A stretch of 64,000 bases of DNA from Bog-473 sp963809715 (GCA_963809715.1 CAWEKO010000002.1:310001-374000), one strand, 5' to 3'; numbered from the stretch's first letter, positions 1 to 8,565 are shown. Numbers and translations: made by a program. The notes: generated by a model from the sequence alone, not told the origin.

Positions 1-1
1 G

Positions 2-88
2 TTCTACGGCTGTCCGGTGAAATGGAGTCCGTCATTCGAGTGTCACATCCGTCCCGACGGTGAACACGTCCATCGGATCGGCCACTGA
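2..88 (+). CDS. Possible 3' end of a gene cut by the window edge
   Basis: An open frame enters from the left edge and ends at TGA (86-88), giving 28 residues with two cysteines and four histidines (GCP near the start, ECHIRPDG in the middle, HVHRIGH at the end). The codons favour G/C in third position, as real genes here do. The fragment is too short to assign to a family and may be a chance open frame. Between it and the next gene (89-301) I see nothing else. Confidence 0.25.
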   Translation, partial: FYGCPVKWSPSFECHIRPDGEHVHRIGH

Positions 89-301
89 GGCGAGTCTGCG
101 CCGTCTTCACGTCCAACCCCTTTGCAATCAGCGCCGAGATAGCCACACTCCGTAGGTCATGAAACGCAGATCAGGTAGGCCCGCCTCCTCAGCGCTCTCT
201 GGGACCGCCTAGGACTTCTGGGAAGCGCAAGCTCTTCGTCCAATCCTCCCCGTGGCCGTCTCCGTCCTCCGACCCCACTGGACCCCCCCATCGTGCCCCG
301 G

Positions 302-1087
302 TCAGAGATCGTCGATCGGCGGCTCACCGTCGAGCCAGTTCCACTCGCTGTCCAGCATGAACTGGGTCGACCAACCGGCCGGGGCCTGCGGCCACTCCCG
401 GAACAGGAGCAGCGACACCACGACCGCCTCGGCGGCGGCCGGGGTCCGCTCGATCGCCAGGGCGCGCACCAGGTCGACGAAGTCGTCGGGACGGTCGGGC
501 ACCTCGGCGAGGGTGCGCAGCAGCCACTTGTGGTACGGGTACAGCACTCGGTTGTGGGCCAGCACCAGGCGGCAGGCGAACAGCGCCAGCCGGCTCGCCG
601 CCCACCCCGCGAGGTACGGGTCGTCGCGCTTGGCCGCTTCGCCCACGTACCACTGGGCGGCCTGGACCTGCGCGAGGAAGCGGGCCATGCGCTGTTCGAC
701 GCCGGCCTCAGGATAGGTGGCCGCTTCGTGCACCAGCGCATCGATCGACGGGTCGGTCGACCAGGCCACGATCGCCCCCAGGAACGCCGATCGGGCCGGC
801 TCGCTGCCTCGCTCCATGACGGCTTCGAGGAAGGCCCGGTCGACGTACTTGGCATCGACGTAGCCACCCTCGTAGTCGCAGAGCTCGGTGGAGAAGAAGG
901 TGAGCTCGCCGCTGGCTCGGCGACGGGCGAACGCCTCGTCGGTGAGGATGACGAACCCGTCGACGTCGCTGTCGGCGAGGCCGTACCCCTTGGTCAGCGA
1001 ACCGGCCACCACCACGGCGAGCACCTCGTCGTCGTCGGCGGCGGCCTCGGCCCAGCGCTCGATGGCGTCTCGATGATGCTGCTGCAC
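302..1087 (-). CDS. MNT-type nucleotidyltransferase domain protein
   Basis: A 261-residue cytoplasmic protein with the polymerase-beta nucleotidyltransferase signature: GS at residues 29-30, then the metal-binding pair in DSDVD (Asp41, Asp43), and a probable third carboxylate at Asp78 in the strand YVDAKYV. Proteins of this fold transfer a nucleoside monophosphate to a small molecule or protein (aminoglycoside adenylyltransferases, MNT antitoxins). The remaining two thirds is helical, as in stand-alone aminoglycoside-type enzymes, and the length is far above the roughly 100-150 residues of MNT antitoxins. No HEPN partner lies next to it, so a toxin-antitoxin role is not supported. The start is GTG with GGGAGGG just upstream. 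The substrate is unknown. Confidence 0.75.
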   Translation of the reverse strand: MQQHHRDAIERWAEAAADDDEVLAVVVAGSLTKGYGLADSDVDGFVILTDEAFARRRASGELTFFSTELCDYEGGYVDAKYVDRAFLEAVMERGSEPARSAFLGAIVAWSTDPSIDALVHEAATYPEAGVEQRMARFLAQVQAAQWYVGEAAKRDDPYLAGWAASRLALFACRLVLAHNRVLYPYHKWLLRTLAEVPDRPDDFVDLVRALAIERTPAAAEAVVVSLLLFREWPQAPAGWSTQFMLDSEWNWLDGEPPIDDL

Positions 1088-1509
1088 GGTCCCTCCCGGT
1101 CGACACGATCATGGCAGGCAGCCGGTGCCACCGTGAGCCACCTCAGCGGTGGTCGAGCGCCCAACGTTTGCCGGGTGCCGTCTAGTGCGCTCTCCTGTGC
1201 CAATGCCGTCGGTTGCCACGCGGAAGAAGGAAGTCGAGACCTGCGGCCCTAACGACGCCGTCCGAACTCCCGCAATCCCGTCAACGCCTGGACACCATCC
1301 GGGCAGCCACATACCCCGACGAAACCAGTCACGACAACTGACGGGAGCGGTCTCAGATCGCCGTCGCCGAGTACGGCGTGCCTTGGTTGGCCAGGGTCCG
1401 GAAGGACACAACGCGAACGAGAAGATTCCACGGCGGGCCGCAGCGGTGCCGGGCGCCCGGTCGTTCTGGACTTCGCTCTGATCTAGAGAGAGCACCCGTT
1501 CGCGGCCAC
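1088..1509. other. 422-nt intergenic stretch, no supported gene
   Basis: Overlapping open frames on both strands show no family motif or ribosome binding site. A plus-strand frame around 1250-1345 has moderately gene-like codons (ending in DETSHDN, then TGA) and could be the tail of a decayed small gene, but I cannot identify it. Confidence 0.4.
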
Positions 1510-1944
1510 TCAATCGAGACAGAACTCGTTGCCCTCGATGTCCTGCATCACGAGGCACGACTCGTTGGTTCCGTCAGCAGGCAGTAGTCGCACGCGTGCC
1601 GCGCCGAGCGCAACCAGTCGTGCGCATTCGGCATTGAGTGCGGCCAGGCGCTCTTCGCCCACGAGTCCGGAGCCGACACGCACGTCAAGATGTAGCCGAT
1701 TCTTGACGATCTTGCCTTCGGGAACGCGCTGGAAGAACAGTCGCGGACCCACACCTGAGGGATCAACGCATGCGAACGCTGAACCCTGATCATGAGGCGG
1801 CAGCGCGCGATCGAAGTCGTCCCAAGTAGCAAATCCTTCCGGCGGTGGCGGTAAGACGTACCCCAACACCTCGCACCAAAATCGAGCGACCCGCTCAGGT
1901 TCTGCGCAGTCGAAGGTGACCTGGATCTGCTTGACCGACGTCAT
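1510..1944 (-). CDS. VOC (glyoxalase-like) domain protein
   Basis: A 144-residue protein of the vicinal-oxygen-chelate superfamily. It opens with a first beta strand (QIQVTFDCAEP) followed by the helix ARFWCEVLGY typical of glyoxalase-fold modules. The second half carries HLDVRVG and ends with DIEGNEFCLD, the usual closing strand with a metal-ligand-like glutamate. It resembles the single-module Glyoxalase_6-type proteins common in Actinomycetota, whose substrates are mostly unknown. It starts at ATG after a GGTGGA-like site. It stands alone, separated by more than 300 bases from both neighbours. The fold is fairly certain; the reaction cannot be given. Confidence 0.8.
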   Translation of the reverse strand: MTSVKQIQVTFDCAEPERVARFWCEVLGYVLPPPPEGFATWDDFDRALPPHDQGSAFACVDPSGVGPRLFFQRVPEGKIVKNRLHLDVRVGSGLVGEERLAALNAECARLVALGAARVRLLPADGTNESCLVMQDIEGNEFCLD

Positions 1945-2195
1945 CGGTCCACCATAGGGCGCAATCCAGCCATATCCGCGCTGGTCGATGAGCTCTTCGC
2001 CGACCTTGTTTCACATCATTCCGTCAGGCAGGCTGACGAGTCCGCACTCTTGGCTCTCCAGGCCGCCGGCATAAGACCCACCGTGTTCCGCTCGCCTGGA
2101 GGCACCCACGAGATGCGTCGATCGCCTCACGAATCCTCTCAGCACTCCCCTGAGGATTGGGCGTAACGAACTTCGGCCTCGTTCAGCAATGGCGG
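1945..2195. other. Intergenic stretch between divergent genes
   Basis: No supported gene. The GC content falls towards its right end, where the promoter of the DUF1326 gene lies. Confidence 0.4.
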
Positions 2196-2224
2196 TTGAC
2201 CGATCGCCCCTTTTGCGATAGGAA
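2196..2224 (+). promoter_or_regulatory. Predicted sigma-70 type promoter of the DUF1326-DUF2182 pair
   Basis: TTGACC (2196-2201), a 17-base spacer, then TAGGAA (2219-2224). The predicted transcription start near 2231 lies 25 bases before the ATG at 2256, leaving room for the strong GAGGGGAGGT ribosome site (2241-2250). This is a prediction from sequence only. Confidence 0.45.
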
Positions 2225-2255
2225 ATTCTGGATCCTTGAGGAGGGGAGGTCATTT

Positions 2256-2858
2256 ATGGCGTGGAACCTCAAGGGAAGCTACGTCGAGACCTGTTCGTGC
2301 GAGCTGATGTGCCCGTGCAACCTGTCCTTCGACCATGGTGCGACGTACGATTTTTGCCGAGTGTGCCTGGTTTTCAACATTCGAGAAGGTGACATCGAAG
2401 GCACCGATATCGGAGGCCGCAGGGTCGCGATGATCGCGGACACGCCGAAGATCATGACAGAGGGGAACTGGCGTCTCGGTGTATTCGTTGACGACGAGGC
2501 GACCGATCAGCAGTTCGAGAAACTGGTTCAGGTCTTCAGCGGACAGCTCGGTGGTCCGATGGCGGCGCTCGCTCCGCTCGTCGGCGAGATGCTCGGCGTC
2601 GAGAGAGCGGCGATCGAGATCGTCGATGACGGGCTGCGCCACAGTGTCCGCATCGGAGACGCGATCGACTTCGAGATCGAGGACATCGTGCCTTTCGGTA
2701 TCGAGACAGGCGAGCCGGTTCGTTTTTCCGGCATGTTCCACCCGGTTGGGTCGAACTTGACGATGGCCGAGGCGAGACGGTCACGGATCAACGCCTTTGG
2801 TATTGAGTACGAGGGCAAAACCGGTCTTTCGACCTCGGAGTTCTCCTGGGCTGCCTGA
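2256..2858 (+). CDS. DUF1326 domain protein, cysteine-rich
   Basis: A 200-residue soluble protein. Its N-terminus has the hallmark of DUF1326: GSYVETCSCELMCPCN, with cysteines at 13, 15, 19 and 21, followed by a second pair, Cys34 and Cys37 (FCRVC). This suggests metal or [Fe-S] binding, or thiol chemistry, but no activity has been assigned to the family. I chose ATG 2256 over in-frame codons from 2157 because GAGGGGAGGT sits 5 bases upstream and the family begins at this point. The DUF2182 membrane gene follows 10 bases later. The same pairing is widespread, so the two products probably act together. Confidence 0.85.
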   Translation: MAWNLKGSYVETCSCELMCPCNLSFDHGATYDFCRVCLVFNIREGDIEGTDIGGRRVAMIADTPKIMTEGNWRLGVFVDDEATDQQFEKLVQVFSGQLGGPMAALAPLVGEMLGVERAAIEIVDDGLRHSVRIGDAIDFEIEDIVPFGIETGEPVRFSGMFHPVGSNLTMAEARRSRINAFGIEYEGKTGLSTSEFSWAA

Positions 2859-2868
2859 TCGGATAGTC

Positions 2869-3693
2869 ATGTTGGCTGACGAGCGTCTGTCGCGAAACGA
2901 AGGCCTCGCTCCGGCGTTTGCCGCCATGCGGGCGCGTTTGGCCGTGGTGGCTCTCCTTTTTGCGCTTGCCGGTATCGGCTGGTGGCGGACTGCCGGTCAG
3001 ATGCGGGGGATGGACAATGGACCCTGGACCGGCCTGGGAGCGGTGAGCTGGTTCCTCGGTGTCTGGGTCGTGATGATGGCAGCCATGATGTTCCCATCCG
3101 TCGCGCCCACTGTCGCCTTGTATTCGCGTATGACCCGGAGACGATCGCTGCTGTTGCCCATCGTCTTCACCACCGGATATCTGGTCACGTGGGCGGTCGC
3201 CGGGGCGGTGGCGTTCGCCCTAGTGACCGGAGTCAGCCGGAGCTCGGACAATGCGCTGGCGTGGAACCACGCCGGTCGGCCCGTCGCGGGCACCATCTTG
3301 ATCCTTGCTGCGCTGTACCAACTGACACCATTGAAGGACGCGTGTCTCGGCAAGTGCCGTAGCCCACTTGGGCTTCTCCTCGGTTCTTGGCGTGACGGGA
3401 ATTCGGGCGCCTTTCACATGGGAGCCAAGAACGGCGCTTGGTGCGTCGGCTGCTGCTGGGCGCTCATGGCATCCCTCTTCGCCTTGGGCGTCATGAGCGT
3501 TGCTTGGATGGTCTTTGTCGCCGGGCTAATAGCCATCGAGAAGACGATCCGATCGCGCCGGATTGCAACCTACGGGACGGCGCTGATTCTGCTCAGCCTC
3601 GGCGTGCTACTTCTTGCGGCACCTGACGCGATCCCGCTGCTCACTATCCCGCAAAATCACCCAATGGGGCACATGCCGTCCATGGGCTCGTAG
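2869..3693 (+). CDS. DUF2182 integral membrane protein (predicted metal-binding)
   Basis: A 274-residue multi-pass membrane protein. Helices lie at about 24-37, 60-82, 95-122, 140-152, 190-225 and 235-260. The DUF2182 core is visible: GVWVVMMAAMMFPSVAPTV (residues 64-82) and cysteine pairs Cys159/Cys163 (CLGKC) and Cys192/Cys195/Cys196 (CVGCC). The C-terminus is methionine/histidine rich (NHPMGHMPSM), consistent with soft-metal binding. ATG 2869 is preferred over 2797 because upstream starts would run through the end of the DUF1326 gene. The function is unknown. The cysteine-rich soluble partner plus a Met/His/Cys-rich membrane protein suggests metal or redox handling at the membrane; this is inference. 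Confidence 0.85.
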   Translation: MLADERLSRNEGLAPAFAAMRARLAVVALLFALAGIGWWRTAGQMRGMDNGPWTGLGAVSWFLGVWVVMMAAMMFPSVAPTVALYSRMTRRRSLLLPIVFTTGYLVTWAVAGAVAFALVTGVSRSSDNALAWNHAGRPVAGTILILAALYQLTPLKDACLGKCRSPLGLLLGSWRDGNSGAFHMGAKNGAWCVGCCWALMASLFALGVMSVAWMVFVAGLIAIEKTIRSRRIATYGTALILLSLGVLLLAAPDAIPLLTIPQNHPMGHMPSMGS

Positions 3694-3865
3694 ATCGAAT
3701 CTTTGACCCGGCCCCCTACGCTGCCAGGGTCGGGCGCATTGGACGTCGGGCCCGCGCTTGCGAATGGCGAACTGTCACCGACCGCACAACCGAGACAGTC
3801 CCCTAAAGTCCACCCCGGATCAGCGACCCGCCACCGCGACGCTTCCACGTCGCCTGCGGTGTTTG

Positions 3866-4432
3866 TCAGCCTTTGCGACCGATGAACGCGAGGAGTTGCG
3901 TCTGCGGTCCCACACCGACGGGTACGGGAACGTCCTCGCCGAACATCCCGCTGGCTCGCACCATGTCGGCCTGATCCTGGAGCAGCCTGTATGCGGCATC
4001 CACCAGTTCGGGATCGAGGGTCGCGTCCTGGCCCGTGGCGGTTGCCAGGTCCCATCCGTGAATGAGGACATCAATGAACCGATGGCCGGCGTAGACAGAG
4101 CCGGGGACAGGTCCGTAGGACACGGCGCACGGCGCGTCGAGCGCTCCGGGTGCCTCGAAGGTTGCCGCTGCCGCGTTAGCTGAAGCGTCATATGCGGCCA
4201 AGGCGTCGTCCCCGAGCACATCACCGTCGAGACGGTTACCAACCTCTTCGATCGTTCGGCCCGAGCCCAACTCGGCCGCCCACAGGTTGCCCGACACCAC
4301 GTGATTCAGGAGGGCACGGACGTCCCAACCGTCGCATGGACTCGCATCGGCCCACTGGACACGATCAATGCCGGCCACGACGGAACGGGTATCTTCGAGA
4401 GCCCGTCGATGAAACTCGGTGATGTTTGCCAT
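3866..4432 (-). CDS. TIGR03086-like metal-binding protein (maleylpyruvate isomerase N-terminal/DinB fold)
   Basis: A 188-residue four-helix-bundle protein. It contains the family pattern SPCDGWDVRALLNHVVSGN (residues 31-49), with His44 as likely metal ligand, and the later block RFIDVLIHGWDLATATG, supplying a second histidine. These proteins belong to the mycothiol-dependent maleylpyruvate isomerase/DinB-like superfamily, in which the domain binds zinc and, in characterised members, mycothiol. TIGR03086 members are numerous in Actinomycetota and mostly uncharacterised. ATG 4432 was chosen over an upstream in-frame start at 4492 because GAGGAG lies 6 bases before it. It is a single gene, unlinked to its neighbours by spacing. 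Confidence 0.8.
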   Translation of the reverse strand: MANITEFHRRALEDTRSVVAGIDRVQWADASPCDGWDVRALLNHVVSGNLWAAELGSGRTIEEVGNRLDGDVLGDDALAAYDASANAAAATFEAPGALDAPCAVSYGPVPGSVYAGHRFIDVLIHGWDLATATGQDATLDPELVDAAYRLLQDQADMVRASGMFGEDVPVPVGVGPQTQLLAFIGRKG

Positions 4433-4678
4433 GGCGCACTCCTCAAAATTCCCGGTTGCTACGGCCGCTCTCGTCGAACCCACCAAAGGCACCGTAACCC
4501 CCCATCCTCAGCGATACAACGGGATGATGCGGTGCCAAAATTCAGGGGGCGCGCAACATCTTGGTCACCTTGTGCGGCAGGTGTGTGGCATGACGAACCA
4601 AGATGCGAAGCGCCGGACTTACCGAGTGTCGTTGGACTGCCACCGAAATGACGACGAGTCGTGGGATGCGGTTTGCTC

Positions 4679-4972
4679 CTACGAGCGGTCCTCGATCACG
4701 TCAAGGTCCTGAAACGTCATCGGTCCGTCGAGGAGAGCCGCCTGCTTCTCACTGAATTCGGATGTCTCCGGCAGATTCGAGTTCTCCATGGCGGCCTCAT
4801 AAGAGTCGAAGAACGCGAGGATCAGATATCGCTCTGGGTCAGTGCGGTCTCGGACGACGATAGAGCGTCGAAGAGTGCGCTTTCCCTCCGTTGCTGCTCG
4901 CCACTCATCCTCGAGCCGCTGGATCCTGTCGAACTTTGTTGTTCGGCACTCGATGATCTGAACGAACGCCAT
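4679..4972 (-). CDS. ABM-like (antibiotic biosynthesis monooxygenase fold) small protein
   Basis: A 97-residue protein: a first strand (FVQIIECRTTKFD), the central strand RRSIVVRDRTDPERYLILAFFDSYEAAMENS, and a helix ending in a GPMTFQDLDV strand. This is the ferredoxin-like alpha+beta dimer fold of ABM-domain proteins. The stretch YLILAFFDSYEAAMEN resembles that of small family members with no demonstrated chemistry. The start at ATG 4972 is supported by AAAGGAG 7 bases upstream; an in-frame start at 4999 is less likely. There is no operon partner. The fold assignment is moderate; whether it is an enzyme is unknown. Confidence 0.6.
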   Translation of the reverse strand: MAFVQIIECRTTKFDRIQRLEDEWRAATEGKRTLRRSIVVRDRTDPERYLILAFFDSYEAAMENSNLPETSEFSEKQAALLDGPMTFQDLDVIEDRS

Positions 4973-5579
4973 GGTGGTCTCCTTTCGATGTTCCGACACC
5001 TCTAGACAGCCGAATTCCGTTCCTGCATTTGAATTGTTAACTGAAACTCCTCAAAGCAACCTGGGTAGTGCGGGAAGAGTTTCCGAGACCAGCCAATGCA
5101 ACACCAATCTGAAATTCTGACCCATCAGAAACATGGGTCAGGGCTTCCAATTCCCATGCCGCCGGGGTCCCCAGGTAGGGGTGTGCTCTGGGTTCTCGTG
5201 GGATTTTGCCGTAGTTCGCTCCGGCGGTCATGAGAGGCCCCGTATTCAATGGCCACAGCACCCCTGAGCCTCAGGTCTGGATCAAGCCACTTGCCCGCAC
5301 AGGGCCTTCCGGGTGGTCACCTCTCGCCGTCGACCGAACTGCCTGATTCCCCGTCAACCGGCTGCCGATGCTTGGAGTCCCCTAATGGCTGCGGCCCCAC
5401 ACGGCGTATCAGGTCGCAGTCTGAGCACTCGAAGGCGCGAGACCGCCGGATAAGAAGGGGGCCGCGAGATTGGGGCCGATCGGGTGTCCTTCTGGCGGCG
5501 ATCGATCCGGCACTACGCCTGAAATGTGACTACCCTTTTTGCTCAGAATCCGAGCTGAACGCATTTGGAGGTGACGTCA
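4973..5579. other. 607-nt intergenic region between divergent genes
   Basis: I find no gene here on either strand. A short minus-strand frame (5037-5261) has no ribosome site and no recognisable motif. The region holds a perfect 9-bp inverted repeat (5117-5141). Its right end carries the ribosome site of the secreted protein. At about 600 bases it is the longest non-coding gap in the window. Confidence 0.5.
5117..5141. repeat. Perfect 9-bp inverted repeat (hairpin or operator)
   Basis: CTGACCCAT, a 7-base spacer (CAGAAAC), then ATGGGTCAG. It lies in the long gap between divergent genes, so it is not placed as a terminator for either. It could be a regulator site or an RNA hairpin in the leader of either gene. 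Confidence 0.45.
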
Positions 5580-6494
5580 ATGCGATCTCGTTGTGCTGTG
5601 TCGTCGCTCGTCGCGGTGGTGCTGGGTTTGCCGCTGTTGACGGCAATCATTCCCGCTGGACCTGCATCCGCCACGGTGACGGTCACGTCACATTTCATTT
5701 TTGACACTCCGGGCATAGGAAACTTTGTGGCCCCTATCAACAATGACGCTACAAATGGCGAAGGCAACGCGTTGCTTTTCGTTACTCCCAACTACTCGGC
5801 TGGCGGCGTTTGCGGCTGCGTCGCCCAAACAGTACCGATCGGGGTCACTTACAACATCTTTGGAGGTGCTCGGTGGTCCATCACCAACCTCGACGAATCG
5901 ACGACGATTGCCGCCGGATCGACCTACAACATTCTTGTTGTTCAGAAGGCGAACAAGAAGGTATTCGTTCAGACCGCTACGACGGCGAACACTTCCGGGG
6001 GAGCTACCTACATCAACTCGCCACTGACGAACGGAAATCCAAATGCAATGATCTTGATTACGCCGAACGTCGATCCCAACGGCACGAACCAATTCGTGAG
6101 CGATCATCCAGTCGGCGCCTACTACAACCCGACCTTGAAGCAGTGGGGTGTTCTCAACGAAGACGGAACGTCAATGGGCGTCGGCGCCCACTTCAACATC
6201 ATGATCGGAGCAAAGGCGAGCAACGGGGGCTCTGAGTTCGTGACGAAGGCGAAAAGCGGCAACAGTGCTGGTTCATTCGTCTTCGTCAACAGTCCCGAAA
6301 CCATTGGCAACCCCAATGCCGCTGTGTTCGAGACGCAAAATTCTGATCCGGGTGGTACGGGCGGTACGTTCGATACGGCTCCAACGGGAGTGGAGTATTT
6401 TCAGTCCCCAAACGACGCTTGGGCGGTGTTCCAAGAAGACGGCTCGAACATGACGCACGGAAGCGCCTTCAACGTGCTTGCGTTCTCGAGCTAG
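5580..6494 (+). CDS. Secreted protein of three tandem beta-rich repeats (DUF7452-like)
   Basis: A 304-residue protein with a clear signal peptide (MRSRC, hydrophobic core to about residue 27, cleavage near ASA-TV at 31-32). The mature part is three repeats of about 85-90 residues (roughly 36-121, 129-212, 219-304). Each has a segment like NGNPNAMILITPN or IGNPNAAVFETQN, then VGAYYNPTLKQWGVLNEDG, and a closing FNIMIG/FNVLAF strand. I associate this with an actinobacterial secreted domain (probably DUF7452). No catalytic motif is visible. The repeats and Asn/Thr-rich composition suggest a surface or matrix role. The start is fixed by TTGGAGGTGA (5565-5574). The GC content is clearly lower than that of most neighbours. 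Confidence 0.75.
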   Translation: MRSRCAVSSLVAVVLGLPLLTAIIPAGPASATVTVTSHFIFDTPGIGNFVAPINNDATNGEGNALLFVTPNYSAGGVCGCVAQTVPIGVTYNIFGGARWSITNLDESTTIAAGSTYNILVVQKANKKVFVQTATTANTSGGATYINSPLTNGNPNAMILITPNVDPNGTNQFVSDHPVGAYYNPTLKQWGVLNEDGTSMGVGAHFNIMIGAKASNGGSEFVTKAKSGNSAGSFVFVNSPETIGNPNAAVFETQNSDPGGTGGTFDTAPTGVEYFQSPNDAWAVFQEDGSNMTHGSAFNVLAFSS

Positions 6495-6900
6495 CTCTAC
6501 TCAGGGCTCCAAACTCAGAACGTATTGAAAAGTTTCAGTTGGCGGCTCCGAGTGGGTCTCCCTCGGGCTCGATGAGTCGCAGTGGTGCTCGTGTTGGCAA
6601 ATCTGAAGACGAGCTTGATCATCTCCAGCGTGATGAAGAGACCCCAGACTTCTGTTCATTTCCCCCTGAGCGGACCCGATACCGTGCGTGGCGGCTACGA
6701 GCAGGTCGTCCAGGGGTCAACACATTCACGATACGGAGGAACTGGTTCTCGACCCCAGGCGAACGAACTCCTGAATTTCTGGACACCTGAATCCGAAGAG
6801 AGTGCACCCTCTCCACATCATCGCCGGGCTTGGTGACGGTTCTGCGCTAGAGGACCACAGCGTCAGGCCAGCGAGGACGCTGACTCATTGCGGCGAGGGG
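6495..6900. other. 406-nt intergenic region, nothing recognised
   Basis: It lies between the 3' ends of two convergent genes. Open frames here lack ribosome sites and motifs. No strong terminator hairpin with a T-run was found. Confidence 0.4.
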
Positions 6901-8565
6901 TCAGGAGTTCACGGGTGTCAGAGGGTTTCGATGACGTTGGCCTTGGGTGAAACGCAATCTATCGAGAAGCCGGGCGGGAGCGAAGATCGCTGGTTCACGA
7001 AGTGGCCACACCTCGCAGTGTCGCGCCTTCGAACCCGAGGCCGCGAGGATCCCGTTGACCGCCCGACGGGCGGCTTCGTTCGCGCCCTCCATGGTTGCCA
7101 GATCTGTGAACGTGCGGACGTAGTCAGCAGCCAAGAACAGGTTCGGTACGGCAGTAGAGGCGTCTGGGCGGTGCTCCCACGATCCGGCCGTGTTGACGAG
7201 CAACGGTTCGAGGTTGATATCGGTACGTATCCCTTCGGCTTCCCTCACCTCGGGAAACCGCACGTCCTCGTCCAAAAACCAGGAGACGACGTTCTCCTCG
7301 GCTAAGGCCTGCGGGTCACTCTGCACGAGGTGCGCCCGGAGTTGGGCGAGGACGTCGGTCGCGATTTCTTCCCGCGTACAGTCCATGGCCGTCTTGCCGG
7401 AGACAAGGCCCGGGGTCTGCCAGTCCGAGATGTCGACGGAGAAGATACCTCGCACGTCTCCTTGTCCGACGTCGGCAGCGTTGAAATTGCTCCAGAACTG
7501 GGCCTGTGAGATCGAGGTGAGGGACCACGGCGAGTCGATGTAGATGACGTGTCCGTGGACGATGGGTGCGTCCCGGCGTAGGAAGAACACGATGCCGTTC
7601 ATCCAGCGCGTGACGAGGCGAGACAACTGGGCGAGCCTGGGATCGGCCTCTCGGATGGCGTCGTTCGCCAGACGGTTCATGTGCTCGACCGGCACGGCAG
7701 CGACATACCAGTCCGCCGTGACTCGTCTCCGGCCTCTGGAATCGGCGACGATCACGCCGCTGATACGACCGGCGTGCATTTGTAGCTCTTCGACTCGGAC
7801 GCCAAGTTCGAAATTGACCCCAAGGTGCTCCAGGTGTGCAAGCCATGGCGAGATCCACACATCACTGGTCGGGCCATTGAGTACCCGGTCAGCGTTGCGG
7901 CCCGGAGTGCCCAAGTCGAAGAGGAGCTGCAACAAGGTGTAGCCCCCAGTACGCGCGCTCATTTCGCGCGCCCGAGCAGCCACCAAGGTTCGAGTGAGTC
8001 CGTCGGCCATGAACTTCTGGTAAGCGACTGATCGGTGAGACGCTCCCGAGAAGTCCCACCAACTCACCCGGTCCCACTCGTCGTAGCGGCGCTCCTCGCA
8101 GCTGGTCAGGAGGACGAGAAGTCTGCTCGCGAAGTAGGCGTAGTCCCCGGGAGAGAGCTGGGCGATGGGATGGAGCGCGGTGTGAAGTATCAGTTGGAGG
8201 TCGCGTACCGAATCTGGGAAGTGTGCCGGTAGCTTGACCGGCGGCCGGCCACCTGACCGAGCGATCTCGGTCTCCGTCGCGTCGCGGAGGTTGTCCAAGA
8301 CTCCATTGGCCTGGTTGCGGTAAGGAATTCGACGCATCGTGTCTGGAAGATGCCGATAGAAGCCCGGGAAGAACCGGAACCCGTGTTCAGCGGGAAGGCT
8401 GCCTCGACCCGGAGTGCTCGAATGGGGAACGGGAAAGCTGCGCGCCTTTCCGCCCGGCAGGTGGTGACCCTCCAGGACCGTCACGGAGAAACCTCGCTCG
8501 GCGAGCTCTTGCGCCGCCGACATGCCGGCGACGCCACCACCGAGGATCAGGACTGAATTGGTCAG
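6901..8565 (-). CDS. FAD-dependent amine-oxidase/phytoene-desaturase-like oxidoreductase, CTG start
   Basis: A 554-residue flavoprotein. The dinucleotide-binding fold is at the very N-terminus: VLILGGGVAGMSAAQEL (GGGVAG loop), then VTVLEGHHLPGGKARSF. The C-terminus has NLFLAADYVRTF and TMEGANEAARRAVNGIL, the closing FAD-binding element of phytoene-desaturase and hydroxysqualene-dehydroxylase-like enzymes. The first ATG (8523) would delete the glycine-rich loop. Upstream in frame, before a TGA, there is no ATG, GTG or TTG. CTG at 8565 sits 9 bases after AGGAGG, so I take CTG as the initiator. The substrate is unknown and no carotenoid or hopanoid genes are adjacent. A second, unrelated member of the broad family lies at 51755-53227. 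Confidence 0.8.
   Translation of the reverse strand: MTNSVLILGGGVAGMSAAQELAERGFSVTVLEGHHLPGGKARSFPVPHSSTPGRGSLPAEHGFRFFPGFYRHLPDTMRRIPYRNQANGVLDNLRDATETEIARSGGRPPVKLPAHFPDSVRDLQLILHTALHPIAQLSPGDYAYFASRLLVLLTSCEERRYDEWDRVSWWDFSGASHRSVAYQKFMADGLTRTLVAARAREMSARTGGYTLLQLLFDLGTPGRNADRVLNGPTSDVWISPWLAHLEHLGVNFELGVRVEELQMHAGRISGVIVADSRGRRRVTADWYVAAVPVEHMNRLANDAIREADPRLAQLSRLVTRWMNGIVFFLRRDAPIVHGHVIYIDSPWSLTSISQAQFWSNFNAADVGQGDVRGIFSVDISDWQTPGLVSGKTAMDCTREEIATDVLAQLRAHLVQSDPQALAEENVVSWFLDEDVRFPEVREAEGIRTDINLEPLLVNTAGSWEHRPDASTAVPNLFLAADYVRTFTDLATMEGANEAARRAVNGILAASGSKARHCEVWPLREPAIFAPARLLDRLRFTQGQRHRNPLTPVNS

Noticed and set aside
302..1087. Toxin-antitoxin interpretation of the nucleotidyltransferase
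   Set aside because: No HEPN or other toxin-sized partner is adjacent and the protein is much longer than MNT antitoxins.
1250..1345. Coding-like plus-strand frame ending in DETSHDN
   Set aside because: It has reasonable codons but no start, no ribosome site and no recognisable family; I could not distinguish a decayed gene from chance.
5037..5261. Short minus-strand frame of 74 codons
   Set aside because: No ribosome site, no motif, mixed codon preference; the inverted repeat at 5117-5141 lies within it.
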